A stretch of 64,000 bases of DNA from contig NZ_CP114289.2 of NCBI RefSeq assembly GCF_027111315.2, positions 3,968,001 to 4,032,000 on the forward strand, in the 5' to 3' direction. Both the position numbers and the translations under genes were made by a program. Positions 1 to 7,328 of the stretch are shown piece after piece. This DNA comes from Flavobacterium limnophilum. GTDB taxonomy: Bacteria; Bacteroidota; Bacteroidia; Flavobacteriales; Flavobacteriaceae. Position 1 is the first letter of the stretch, and each line of letters starts with the position of its first letter. The notes under the pieces are model-generated. The model had not been told where the DNA came from. It saw nothing but the letters and a program-made list of their open reading frames with translations, and made no database searches.

Positions 1-2
1 GT

Positions 3-653
3 GCCATTGTCGATTTTTATAAAATCCAAAATGACAATCACGAAGCCAATCTAATCGACAACACTTACGTTTCCCAAAAACAAGAAAGTCACGTTTCGGT
101 TCAAACTTTTTCTTTTGGAGGAAATTTGACCAGAAACAATTTGAATTTCTATCATTTTGGCGAAAGATTGACCAGTACGCTTAATGGAATTACAATCATT
201 GGCGAAAAGCAACACGTAGATCATTACACTTTGGTGCATCACGCTGCGCCAAATTGTGAAAGCTTCCAAGATTACAAAGGAATTTTTTCAGATAATTCTA
301 CCGGTGTTTTCAACGGAAAAGTGTATGTGGAAAAAGAAGCCCAAAAAACCAATGCTTTCCAGAAAAGCAACAACATTTTGTTGGGCGACAAATCCACGAT
401 AAATGCCAAACCACAATTAGAAATTTTTGCCGACGACGTAAAATGTTCTCACGGTTGTACCGTTGGACAATTGGACGAAACCGCCATGTTCTATATGCAA
501 CAACGTGGAATTCCTAAAAAAGAAGCCAAAGCTTTGTTGATGTACGCCTTCTCGAATGCAGTTATCGAAAGCATCAAAATACCGGAATTGAAACAACGAA
601 TCACCAAAATTATCGCCGTGAAATTAGGCGTGAAAATTGGATTTGATTTGTAG
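3..653 (+). CDS. sufD: Fe-S cluster assembly protein SufD (3' part)
   Basis: The reading frame is already open at base 3 and ends at a TAG at 651-653, so only the C-terminal ~216 residues are present; the true start lies outside the window. The residues resemble the SufB/SufD beta-helix core, with strand repeats such as GIFSDNSTGVFNGKVYV and the segment LEIFADDVKCSHGCTVGQLDE, typical of SufD near its C-terminus. SufD acts in the cytoplasm with SufB and SufC as the scaffold on which Fe-S clusters are built. The continuation of the suf genes (sufS, sufE, sufT) appears from 4262 onwards, after an accessory insertion. Identification is firm from sequence and context. Confidence 0.93.
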   Translation, partial: AIVDFYKIQNDNHEANLIDNTYVSQKQESHVSVQTFSFGGNLTRNNLNFYHFGERLTSTLNGITIIGEKQHVDHYTLVHHAAPNCESFQDYKGIFSDNSTGVFNGKVYVEKEAQKTNAFQKSNNILLGDKSTINAKPQLEIFADDVKCSHGCTVGQLDETAMFYMQQRGIPKKEAKALLMYAFSNAVIESIKIPELKQRITKIIAVKLGVKIGFDL

Positions 654-683
654 ATTTTAACCGCAAGGTTCACTAAGATTAAG

Positions 684-724
684 CAAAGGGGTGCAAAGTT
701 TGTTAAAGAACTTTGTGCCCTTTG
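684..724. repeat. Intergenic hairpin repeat after sufD
   Basis: The arms caaaggggtgcaaagtt (684-700) and aactttgtgccctttg (709-724) are near-perfect inverted complements around an 8-base loop. The flanks extend the resemblance imperfectly to about 661-735. It has no strong T-run, so it is not a classical terminator. The gcaaag/ctttg wording resembles the hairpin before batE (43736-43808), suggesting the same repeat family. Confidence 0.6.
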
Positions 725-772
725 TGATTAAGTTCATTCTATCCGAGAAATACCCACATAGAATAAAATTAG

Positions 773-780
773 TATCTTTG
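773..780 (+). promoter_or_regulatory. Bacteroidota -7 promoter element (Uma2 gene)
   Basis: TATCTTTG fits the TAnnTTTG -7 consensus and lies 21 bases before the ATG at 801. No TTG -33 element was found at the expected spacing. It would give the accessory gene its own transcript independent of the suf genes. Confidence 0.45.
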
Positions 781-800
781 AGTATTCAAATTACAGCATT

Positions 801-1397
801 ATGGCAACGATAACCGATATCAACAGTTTAGATTTTACAAAATCCTATACTTATGCGGATTATCTTACTTGGAATTTTCCAGAAAGATTAGAAATTTTGA
901 AAGGAAAAATCTTCAAGATGAGTCCTGCTCCCAGCAGAAAACATCAGGAGATTTCTTTTCAACTATCCTTGATTTTTGGAAATTTTTTCAAGAACACGTC
1001 TTGTAGTGTTTACGTTGCTCCATTTGATGTGCGATTAATCAATTACAAAAAAAGTACTTCCGACAAAGAAATTTCAACCGTGTTTCAACCCGATATTTGC
1101 GTGATTTGTGACAAGGATAAGCTAGACGACAGAGGCTGTCTTGGAGCACCCGATTTAATTATTGAAATTCTTTCGCCTGGAAATTCTAAAAAAGAAATGG
1201 ACATCAAGTTTGATTTATACGAAGAAAACGGCGTAAAAGAATATTGGATAGTAGAACCTTTCCAAAAATCAATCTTGATTTATACCCTCCAAAATAACAA
1301 ATATATCGGACTAAAGCCCATTGCTGAAGAAGGATTGGTGCACAGTCCGTTGTTTTCAGAATTGAGCTTTAATGTGGAGGAAGTTTTTAGGGAATAA
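801..1397 (+). CDS. Uma2 family (DUF820) nuclease-like protein
   Basis: This 198-residue protein has the layout of the Uma2/DUF820 family, a branch of the PD-(D/E)xK nuclease fold. The first PD is at residues 97-98 (QPDIC). The catalytic-type motif follows at 117-122 (PDLIIE), then SPGNSKKE, a conserved F-LYEENGVKEYWIV segment and a C-terminal strand. Family members are presumed endonucleases, often multicopy in cyanobacteria and scattered in Bacteroidota; their biological role is not established. It sits alone on the plus strand between sufD and the opposing PIN operon, with its own -7 element, as part of accessory DNA that interrupts the suf locus. The family call is strong; function is inferred from fold only. 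Confidence 0.85.
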   Translation: MATITDINSLDFTKSYTYADYLTWNFPERLEILKGKIFKMSPAPSRKHQEISFQLSLIFGNFFKNTSCSVYVAPFDVRLINYKKSTSDKEISTVFQPDICVICDKDKLDDRGCLGAPDLIIEILSPGNSKKEMDIKFDLYEENGVKEYWIVEPFQKSILIYTLQNNKYIGLKPIAEEGLVHSPLFSELSFNVEEVFRE

Positions 1398-1410
1398 TTT
1401 TCAGTTGAAA

Positions 1411-1791
1411 TTATTCTTTTGAATTCCAATAGGCAAAAGATTGCGGTGGGGTCAAATTATAATCTTCCTTTAAACATTTGGGGCTTGCAAACCTTTTTTT
1501 GTTTTTAATTTGAATAGCAAACCCGTGTTTTCTATCAGCAAAATATTCATAGAAATAATCTTCTGTTATGCCTGAATGTTCTTTGGTTTTATCCCAAAGT
1601 GTTTTAAGATCAAAATTGAATATTTCACCAATTTCAAATTCACCAATAACCTTTTGAACAGGAGAAGAAGCATAAACTAAAACCGAAGTAACATTTTGGT
1701 TTTTGAAAATAGCTTTTCTGAATTCAAATTTTTTTGTCCCATCAAATATTTTATTTGCAAATTGGGGCTTAATTGATAGTACTACTTTCAT
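1411..1791 (-). CDS. ASCH domain protein (PUA-like)
   Basis: This is a compact 126-residue protein made almost entirely of one ASCH-type domain. It opens with VVLSIKPQFANKIFDGTKKFEFRK, in which the G18-x-K20-x-x-E23-x-R25 pattern is the ASCH signature (LSI-P-A--I--G-K--E-R). A strand then follows with VLVYASSPVQKVIGEFEIGEI. ASCH domains share the PUA fold and are thought to bind RNA or act as RNA-linked regulators or nucleases. It is the last gene of a minus-strand operon, starting 2 bases after the stop of the PIN-GNAT gene, so the two are almost certainly co-translated. A role as antitoxin or accessory RNA-binding partner is inference. Confidence 0.75.
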   Translation of the reverse strand: MKVVLSIKPQFANKIFDGTKKFEFRKAIFKNQNVTSVLVYASSPVQKVIGEFEIGEIFNFDLKTLWDKTKEHSGITEDYFYEYFADRKHGFAIQIKNKKRFASPKCLKEDYNLTPPQSFAYWNSKE

Positions 1792-1793
1792 AA

Positions 1794-3323
1794 TTATTTT
1801 TTGATTTTATATGCAAAATTAATTAAATCGTTGAACTGTTCATTAGTTAATTTTATAAAGCCTAAAGGTATGCTTTTACTATCTTCAAAAATCCTTAAGT
1901 CAATTAAATTTTTTATAGTTGGTTTAGGAGTTGGTAATGAATGTGCAAACAAAAAATTAATCACAAAAGGTTTGTATTTAGGAAATTTATTCCACCATTT
2001 GTTTTTTAAATCCTCTTTAGATATCATAGTTTTTCTATTACAAGAGTCGAAAAAATCATCAAAAGTTTTAAAATCATTTTTAATACTTTCCACTATACAA
2101 ATACTAGTAATAGTACTTGTATAAATTTTTTGAGTACCTTCTTCTCCGATTCTATAAATTAAAACAATATCACCAGATTTTAAATTTCTATCTTTTGAAT
2201 GTGAAATATATGCTTTACTTATTCGATTTCTGTGAGGTTCGTTTTCAGTATATTTAGATTTATCTTCTCTTGTATTTATACTGTCTGGAAAAAGCTCTGT
2301 ATGATATTGAGGTTCAATTTTTATAATATATTTATCTGTTTCTCTAGAAAAGAAAGGGAAAGTTAATTTAGGATTTTGAATGTTTTTTGGTAAATTTTTA
2401 CCAAATGATCTAACATATACTCGTTCTTCTCCATTCTTGGTCGTTTTTAATCCATGGTAAACAAATCCCCATTCTTCAAGCATTTCAATTAGCTGTTCTT
2501 GTTCAGGTCTTTTGGTAAAAAGAGTGACATAAATTTCTTCAACTTTATATTGAATGGCATTGTCAAAGATAGTTTTAAGAAATCGCTCTCCAATTTTATA
2601 TCCGTTTCCCGTAACTTTTAATGTGCCAATTTTTAATCTCTTTTTCGGTTGAAAAACTGGTGAAATATTTGAATAATTTTCTTTTTCACTTTCTGTTTTA
2701 ACAAAAAGAAATGCTGTTAAATTCCCATCGCTATGACATACATAACACGACTCTTCCGATTTTCCATTAAACCAAGCATCAAATTCCGTATAATCTTCTC
2801 TGAAACTATCAAAAAATGAGTCTTTGATGTTTACTTCCGCAAAATCAACTTTTTTGACAGCTAAAACTTTAAAATTGACTAATTCTGGATTTTCTGCAGT
2901 AACTTTTTCAAGAAAATTTTGAATTTTAAAAACCCTTTCCGATATTCCAAGCAAATTTGCTTTAGTGTGAATTTTTTTATCTTCCGAGATTAAAATATCT
3001 ACTCTGCCTTCATAAACTTCGTTTAATATTTGAGTGTCATTTATATCGTTGTCTTGATTATCTACTTTTCTGCTTACTTTCAGTATTTCTTCTCCTAATG
3101 GAGCTTGATGTTTGAGCAAATTGTAACTCTCAATTTTAATACTCATTGTATCAAGAGCATTCGGGTCTTTATACCTTTCTAATTCTTCAACTGTTAAAGG
3201 ATGAATGTATTTGGAATATTTAAGATTGTCTATCCATTTGAAAAGTTGACCAATTTCTGGTTTGTATATTTTATTTGCTTCTCTATGAATAATGATATTG
3301 GTATCGAGTAATATTTTCATCAT
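1794..3323 (-). CDS. PIN nuclease - GNAT acetyltransferase - PUA-like fusion protein
   Basis: This 509-residue protein has three visible parts. Residues 1-140 look like a PIN nuclease: ILLDTNIII with D7, EEL near 47, acidic DNDIND at 91-96, and VDILISEDKKIH around 109-120. Residues ~150-305 read as a GNAT acetyltransferase: KIGTLKV, GYKIGERFLK as a CoA-binding loop, IYVTLFTK, and a C-terminal WGFVYHG strand. Residues ~365-505 (KAYISHSKDRNLKSGDIVLIYRIG onward) resemble an EVE/ASCH PUA-like domain. PIN domains are Mg-dependent RNases used by many toxins, GNATs include tRNA-acetylating toxins, and PUA-like domains bind RNA. The start overlaps the stop of the upstream NTPase gene by 1 base and the ASCH gene follows after 2 bases. 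The region is AT-rich compared with suf. The combined activity is unknown; defence or toxin function is inference. Confidence 0.75.
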   Translation of the reverse strand: MMKILLDTNIIIHREANKIYKPEIGQLFKWIDNLKYSKYIHPLTVEELERYKDPNALDTMSIKIESYNLLKHQAPLGEEILKVSRKVDNQDNDINDTQILNEVYEGRVDILISEDKKIHTKANLLGISERVFKIQNFLEKVTAENPELVNFKVLAVKKVDFAEVNIKDSFFDSFREDYTEFDAWFNGKSEESCYVCHSDGNLTAFLFVKTESEKENYSNISPVFQPKKRLKIGTLKVTGNGYKIGERFLKTIFDNAIQYKVEEIYVTLFTKRPEQEQLIEMLEEWGFVYHGLKTTKNGEERVYVRSFGKNLPKNIQNPKLTFPFFSRETDKYIIKIEPQYHTELFPDSINTREDKSKYTENEPHRNRISKAYISHSKDRNLKSGDIVLIYRIGEEGTQKIYTSTITSICIVESIKNDFKTFDDFFDSCNRKTMISKEDLKNKWWNKFPKYKPFVINFLFAHSLPTPKPTIKNLIDLRIFEDSKSIPLGFIKLTNEQFNDLINFAYKIKK

Positions 3324-3841
3324 TAAATAATTTCCATTAGTTGAGTATAGTTTCCGTATTGTATTTCGATGTAAGGAATTGAATATTTATCTGAAAGATA
3401 TTTTGCATATTCTGTTTCCATTTGTTGTAATTGATTCAAAACCTTAGTGTCATAAATTTTTCCATCTCTTGTTTCTAATCTTTTGGCAATTTCTTGAATA
3501 TCATCAATTACAATCGCTATAACTTTTGGGTTAATTTGGTCAAAAGTTTCTTCATCAATTCTACTTGGGACTTGATTTGAATTTAATAGGCAGAAATGTC
3601 CATCAAGAAGATATTTTTTGTCTTTTTTAATTAGATTTTTTAGACCTTTTATTAGCCTGTCTTGTGTTGAAGTAATGTTTTTTACGAGTTTATTATCACT
3701 ATCGCTAATCTCCTCCCATTTTAATATTTGACTTGCAGTAAGGTGGACTATATCAGTTTTCAAAGCTATTTCTTTACAAATTGTACCTTTTCCAACACCG
3801 TGAATTCCGCCAATAAAAATTATATTTTTCATTAATTCCAT
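3323..3841 (-). CDS. AAA/adenylate-kinase-like P-loop NTPase
   Basis: This 172-residue protein has a clear Walker A motif GGIHGVGKGT (residues 11-20), a Walker B-like segment LLDGHFCLL, and a lid-type region with RLETRDGKIYD. That arrangement is typical of small nucleoside or AAA_18-type kinases. The ATP-binding fold is certain; the substrate is not recognisable. It is the first gene of the minus-strand operon and overlaps the PIN-GNAT start by 1 base, so the two are coupled. The ATG at 3841 begins MELMKN; a second ATG three codons later (3832) is equally plausible. No Shine-Dalgarno-like sequence precedes it. In the context of a PIN-GNAT protein it could be a regulatory kinase or ATP-dependent sensor, which is inference. 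Confidence 0.7.
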   Translation of the reverse strand: MELMKNIIFIGGIHGVGKGTICKEIALKTDIVHLTASQILKWEEISDSDNKLVKNITSTQDRLIKGLKNLIKKDKKYLLDGHFCLLNSNQVPSRIDEETFDQINPKVIAIVIDDIQEIAKRLETRDGKIYDTKVLNQLQQMETEYAKYLSDKYSIPYIEIQYGNYTQLMEII

Positions 3842-4261
3842 AAAAACGAGCTAAATGCTTTTGTAATATTAATGAAAATAAATGATAATGTAGGTATTTA
3901 CTTCTTTAAACTTTTTGCAATTCCACTCAAAAAAACCATTAAAGTCAAAGTCCTGGCTCAATTCCATCCGCACAATCATGAAATTCGAAAAAAACCAAGA
4001 CCAATATTTTGAATATTTTTCTCATTTGAAGGTAATTTTAAAGCAATTTAGCAAAAAAGCAGCACCCATTTCACAGATTGACAAAAATTAAAATCTGTTA
4101 AAAATTGTGCAATCGGTGTTATAAAACAATTCTATATTCACTACTTTTGTATTTAGAATTTTTCTAAATAATGAAAAGTCAATGACAAATTGAATTTTCT
4201 AAAAACATGTTGGTTATTGGGTCTTTATTGGCCTTTAATTGGCAGACAAAAAACAGACAGA
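3842..4261. other. Gap between accessory module and sufS
   Basis: This is a 420-base AT-rich stretch. It holds two overlapping small plus-strand open frames, at 3872-4012 (46 codons, product rich in Lys and His) and 3978-4091 (37 codons). Neither is recognisable and both may be chance or gene debris. A -7 element lies at 4142-4149. No inverted repeats marking the insertion edge were found. Confidence 0.4.
4142..4149 (+). promoter_or_regulatory. -7 promoter element upstream of sufS
   Basis: TACTTTTG matches TAnnTTTG exactly, about 112 bases before the sufS ATG. No TTG was found 17-23 bases upstream, so the -33 side is weak. It would allow sufS-sufE-sufT to be transcribed despite separation from the upstream suf genes. 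Confidence 0.4.
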
Positions 4262-5476
4262 ATGTTAGATATCAATAAAGTTAGAGCCGATTTTCCGATA
4301 CTTTCCAGAACCGTAAACGGAAAACCATTGGTCTATTTCGACAACGGAGCCACTTCGCAAAAACCACAAATCGTGATTGATGCGATTTCCAACTATTACC
4401 AAGAAATCAACGCAAACATTCATCGTGGCGTGCATACTTTGAGCCAATTGGCAACCGATGCATACGAAGTTGCCCGCGGCAAAATCCAAAATCACATCAA
4501 TGCCAAATTTGCCCACGAAGTGATTTTTACTTCGGGAACAACTCATAGTATTAATGCTGTCGCCAATGGATTTGCTTCGCTATTAAAACCTGACGACGAG
4601 GTTTTGGTTTCGTCCTTGGAACACCACAGCAACATCGTGCCTTGGCAAATGTTGTGCGAAAAAACAGGAGCCGTTTTGAAAGTGATTCCAATGGATGAAA
4701 ACGGTGAATTGATTATGGCGGAATACGATAAATTATTGTCGGACAAGACCAAAATCGTGACCGTAAACCATATCTCGAATGCTTTGGGAACAGTGAATCC
4801 CGTTAAATACATGATTGACAAAGCCCACGAATTTGGTGCGGCGATTTTGATTGACGGTGCACAAGCCGTTCCGCATTTGAAACCCGATGTTCAGGCTTTG
4901 GATTGTGATTTTTATGTTTTTTCGGGACACAAAATGTGTGGTCCAACAGGAACCGGAATTTTATACGGAAAAGAAGCTTGGTTGAATAAATTACCGCCCT
5001 ATCAAGGTGGTGGCGAAATGATCAAAGAAGTGACTTTCGAAAAAACCACTTATGCCGATTTGCCACACAAATTTGAAGCGGGAACACCCGATATTGCTGG
5101 CGGAATTGTTTTGGGAACAGCTGTAGATTATATGAATTCGATTGGTTTTGACAACATTCAAAAACAGGAATTGGAATTGTTGGAATATGCCACAAAGCGA
5201 TTATTGGAAATCGAAGGCTTGAAAATTTACGGAACGGCCAAGGAAAAAACTTCGGTGGTTTCGTTTAATATTGAAGGCATTCATCCTTATGATATTGGAA
5301 CGATAATCGACAAATTGGGAATAGCCGTTCGAACCGGACATCATTGCGCCCAACCGATAATGAATTTTTTCAATATTCCGGGAACGATTCGCGCTTCGTT
5401 TTCTTTTTACAATACCAAAGAAGAAATCGACGTTATGGTCGAAGCGGTAAAAAAAGCACAAATGATGTTGGCTTAA
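4262..5476 (+). CDS. sufS: Cysteine desulfurase SufS
   Basis: SufS is a PLP enzyme that removes sulfur from cysteine and hands it to SufE for Fe-S cluster assembly. The 404-residue protein shows the group II pattern: LVYFDNGATSQKP, EHHSNIVPW at 120-128, LIDGAQAVPH, the PLP lysine K224 in SGHKMCGPTG, and the active cysteine C362 in RTGHHCAQP. The frame is open further upstream to 4190, but the family N-terminus (MLDINKVRADFPIL) begins at the ATG at 4262, and the upstream residues look unrelated. It is followed 11 bases later by a small exported-protein gene, then sufE and sufT, forming one transcription unit. Confidence 0.96.
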   Translation: MLDINKVRADFPILSRTVNGKPLVYFDNGATSQKPQIVIDAISNYYQEINANIHRGVHTLSQLATDAYEVARGKIQNHINAKFAHEVIFTSGTTHSINAVANGFASLLKPDDEVLVSSLEHHSNIVPWQMLCEKTGAVLKVIPMDENGELIMAEYDKLLSDKTKIVTVNHISNALGTVNPVKYMIDKAHEFGAAILIDGAQAVPHLKPDVQALDCDFYVFSGHKMCGPTGTGILYGKEAWLNKLPPYQGGGEMIKEVTFEKTTYADLPHKFEAGTPDIAGGIVLGTAVDYMNSIGFDNIQKQELELLEYATKRLLEIEGLKIYGTAKEKTSVVSFNIEGIHPYDIGTIIDKLGIAVRTGHHCAQPIMNFFNIPGTIRASFSFYNTKEEIDVMVEAVKKAQMMLA

Positions 5477-5487
5477 AAAAGATAATT

Positions 5488-5922
5488 ATGAAACTATTTA
5501 CGATGATTTTTCTAAGTATTTTTCTCGGTAAAAGTTGTGAAGGCCAAACCAAAAACGACTTGAAAACGGCTGTTTTGGAATATACTGCCAACACGAGAGG
5601 TTTCTATCAAAAGATAACGATTCAAGACCAAATGGTCACGATTTCGAAAGACCGAAGCGGCAACGGCAAGGCAATTGCGACGAAAATTTCTGAGAAAGAT
5701 TGGAAGGAATTGGTTGGGTATTTTGAGACAATTGAATTGAAAAGTTTGCCCACTTTAAAAGCACCGACCCAAAAACGTATTGTAGACGCAGCAGCTTTTG
5801 CCGATTTGAAAGTGACTTATAAAGACAAAAAATATCAAACTGCGGCTTTCGATCACGGTTATCCACCGGAAGCCATCAAAAAGATAGTTGATAAAATTAA
5901 TTCATTTGCTAAAAATAAATAA
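5488..5922 (+). CDS. Small exported protein of unknown function in the suf operon
   Basis: The product is 144 residues with an N-terminal hydrophobic signal (MKLFTMIFLSIFLGKSC). The Cys near residue 17 could be a lipoprotein acylation site, although GKSC is a poor lipobox. The mature part is a short alpha/beta protein with paired strands (FYQKITIQDQMVTISKD, ADLKVTYKDKKYQTAAF) and ends in a basic helix. It is not recognised. Its stop overlaps the sufE start by one base (TAATG) and it begins 11 bases after sufS, so translation is coupled to cytoplasmic Fe-S genes even though it appears to be exported. The longer frame starting at 5344 lies inside sufS and is rejected. Confidence 0.75.
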   Translation: MKLFTMIFLSIFLGKSCEGQTKNDLKTAVLEYTANTRGFYQKITIQDQMVTISKDRSGNGKAIATKISEKDWKELVGYFETIELKSLPTLKAPTQKRIVDAAAFADLKVTYKDKKYQTAAFDHGYPPEAIKKIVDKINSFAKNK

Positions 5923-6341
5923 TGAACATTAAAGAAAAACAAGAAGAAATAATAGACGAGTTTTCGATGTTTGACGATTGGATGCAACGTTACGAATACA
6001 TTATCGATTTGGGCAAAAACCTGCCTTTAATCCAGGAAGAATTCAAGACCGACGACAATCTTATCAAGGGATGCCAATCGAAAGTATGGCTGAAAGGAGA
6101 ACAAAATGACGATAAAATAGTATTCACCGCCGATAGTGACGCCATTTTAACCAAAGGAATCATAGCGATTTTGATTCGGGTTTTTTCGAACCAGACTGCG
6201 GCCGAAATTCTGGATGCCGACATGGATTTTATTGACGAAATCGGACTCAAAGAACATTTGTCGCCAACCCGAGCCAATGGATTGGTTTCAATGATCAAAA
6301 ATATAAAAATGTACGCATTGGCATTCGATGCAAAAAAATAA
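5922..6341 (+). CDS. sufE: Sulfur transfer protein SufE
   Basis: SufE accepts persulfide sulfur from SufS and stimulates its activity. The 139-residue length and the motif LIKGCQSKVW, with the acceptor cysteine C51, are diagnostic. The N-terminus (EIIDEFSMFDDWMQRYEYIIDLGK) also matches the family. The ATG overlaps the stop of the preceding gene by one base, and sufT starts 6 bases downstream. Function is considered certain. Confidence 0.96.
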   Translation: MNIKEKQEEIIDEFSMFDDWMQRYEYIIDLGKNLPLIQEEFKTDDNLIKGCQSKVWLKGEQNDDKIVFTADSDAILTKGIIAILIRVFSNQTAAEILDADMDFIDEIGLKEHLSPTRANGLVSMIKNIKMYALAFDAKK

Positions 6342-6347
6342 AAAACT

Positions 6348-6671
6348 ATGGAACAATCAATAGACACCAACCAATTAGGAATTGAAATCGTGGCAAAACT
6401 AAAAACCATCTACGATCCGGAGATTCCTGTTGATATTTACGAATTAGGATTGATTTATGACGTAATGGTCAGCACCGATTTTGAGGTAAAAATCTTGATG
6501 ACATTGACTTCCCCGAACTGTCCCGTTGCGGAAAGTTTGCCAAGAGAAGTGGAAGAAAAGGTAAAATCAATCGAGCACATTAAAGGTGCGGAAGTGGAAA
6601 TCACTTTCGACCCGCCTTGGAGTAAAGATTTAATGAGCGAAGAAGCTAAATTAGAATTGGGAATGCTTTAA
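6348..6671 (+). CDS. sufT: SufT-like Fe-S maturation factor (DUF59/MIP18)
   Basis: This 107-residue single-domain protein of the MIP18/DUF59 family carries the core IYDPEIPVDIYELGLIYDV, then LTSPNCPVAESLP with the conserved cysteine, and a C-terminal ITFDPPWSKDLMSEEA. Family members help deliver or mature Fe-S clusters on target proteins. It lies in the suf operon just after sufE and just before the hairpin that precedes the DUF2480 gene. Confidence 0.92.
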   Translation: MEQSIDTNQLGIEIVAKLKTIYDPEIPVDIYELGLIYDVMVSTDFEVKILMTLTSPNCPVAESLPREVEEKVKSIEHIKGAEVEITFDPPWSKDLMSEEAKLELGML

Positions 6672-6679
6672 GTTAATTT

Positions 6680-6730
6680 GTTTGTTGTTTATAGTTTGTG
6701 GTTTAGAACAACAAACTATAAACAACAAAC
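6680..6730. repeat. 24-bp-stem hairpin between sufT and the DUF2480 gene
   Basis: Bases 6680-6703 and 6707-6730 are reverse complements with one mismatch in 24, around a 3-base loop (tag). The arms are built from repeated gtttgttg/ttatagttt words. No T-run follows, so it is not a standard terminator. The DUF2480 start codon comes 14 bases later. Confidence 0.85.
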
Positions 6731-6744
6731 CATAAACTTTTCAA

Positions 6745-7254
6745 ATGGAAGAAATTATAAATAAAGTAGCCAACAGCGCTTTGGAAGTTTTCGACTTGGA
6801 AGACTATTATCCGAAGGGTATTCGTGCGCAAATTGATATTTCGCAATGGCTTTTGGAAGGTTTCTTGTTGAAGGAAAAAGACTTTAGAGAGCACCTTAAA
6901 AACCACGATTGGTCACAATATCAAGATCAATATGTCGCCATCAATTGCAGCACCGATGCAATTGTTCCGGCTTGGGCTTCCATTTTGGTTGCGATTCAAT
7001 TGGCGCCTTTTGCCAAGAAAATAATCAACGGAAGCATCGAAGATTTGGATGCTGCTTTATACGAAGAAATTCTTTCCAAAATCGATTATTCGGTTTATGA
7101 CAACAAGGCCGTCATTATAAAAGGCTGTTCCAAAAAACCCGTGCCAACTCGTGCCTATATTTTGGCCGCACACCATTTGCAAGGATTTGCCCGAAGTATT
7201 ATGTACGGAGAGGCTTGTTCGGCAGTTCCCTTGTATAAATCGCCTAAAAAATAA
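6745..7254 (+). CDS. DUF2480 family protein
   Basis: This 169-residue cytoplasmic protein of the Bacteroidota family DUF2480 opens with the typical EIINKVANSALEVFDLEDYYPKG. Three cysteines sit in short motifs: INCSTDAIVPAW, IKGCSKKPVPTRAY and GEACSAVPL. Such motifs could bind a metal or Fe-S cluster, but that is inference. No enzymatic motif was recognised. It follows sufE and sufT in the same direction, separated from sufT only by a hairpin repeat, so an Fe-S role is suggested by context. The family call is strong; the function is not known. Confidence 0.85.
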   Translation: MEEIINKVANSALEVFDLEDYYPKGIRAQIDISQWLLEGFLLKEKDFREHLKNHDWSQYQDQYVAINCSTDAIVPAWASILVAIQLAPFAKKIINGSIEDLDAALYEEILSKIDYSVYDNKAVIIKGCSKKPVPTRAYILAAHHLQGFARSIMYGEACSAVPLYKSPKK

Positions 7255-7298
7255 CCTTTTTTTAATTGATTGAATTTTAACACTTTGTTCTTTTTTAT

Positions 7299-7306
7299 TA
7301 TATTTG
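7299..7306 (+). promoter_or_regulatory. -7 promoter element of the DUF3078 gene
   Basis: TATATTTG fits TAnnTTTG and is 22 bases before the ATG at 7329, a usual distance in Flavobacterium. A TTG at the expected -33 spacing was not found. Confidence 0.5.
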
Positions 7307-7328
7307 TATTACAACTAATACTCTTACA

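Noticed and set aside
4190..4261. Upstream extension of the sufS reading frame
   Set aside because: The extra 24 residues do not resemble SufS N-termini. The family start is the ATG at 4262.
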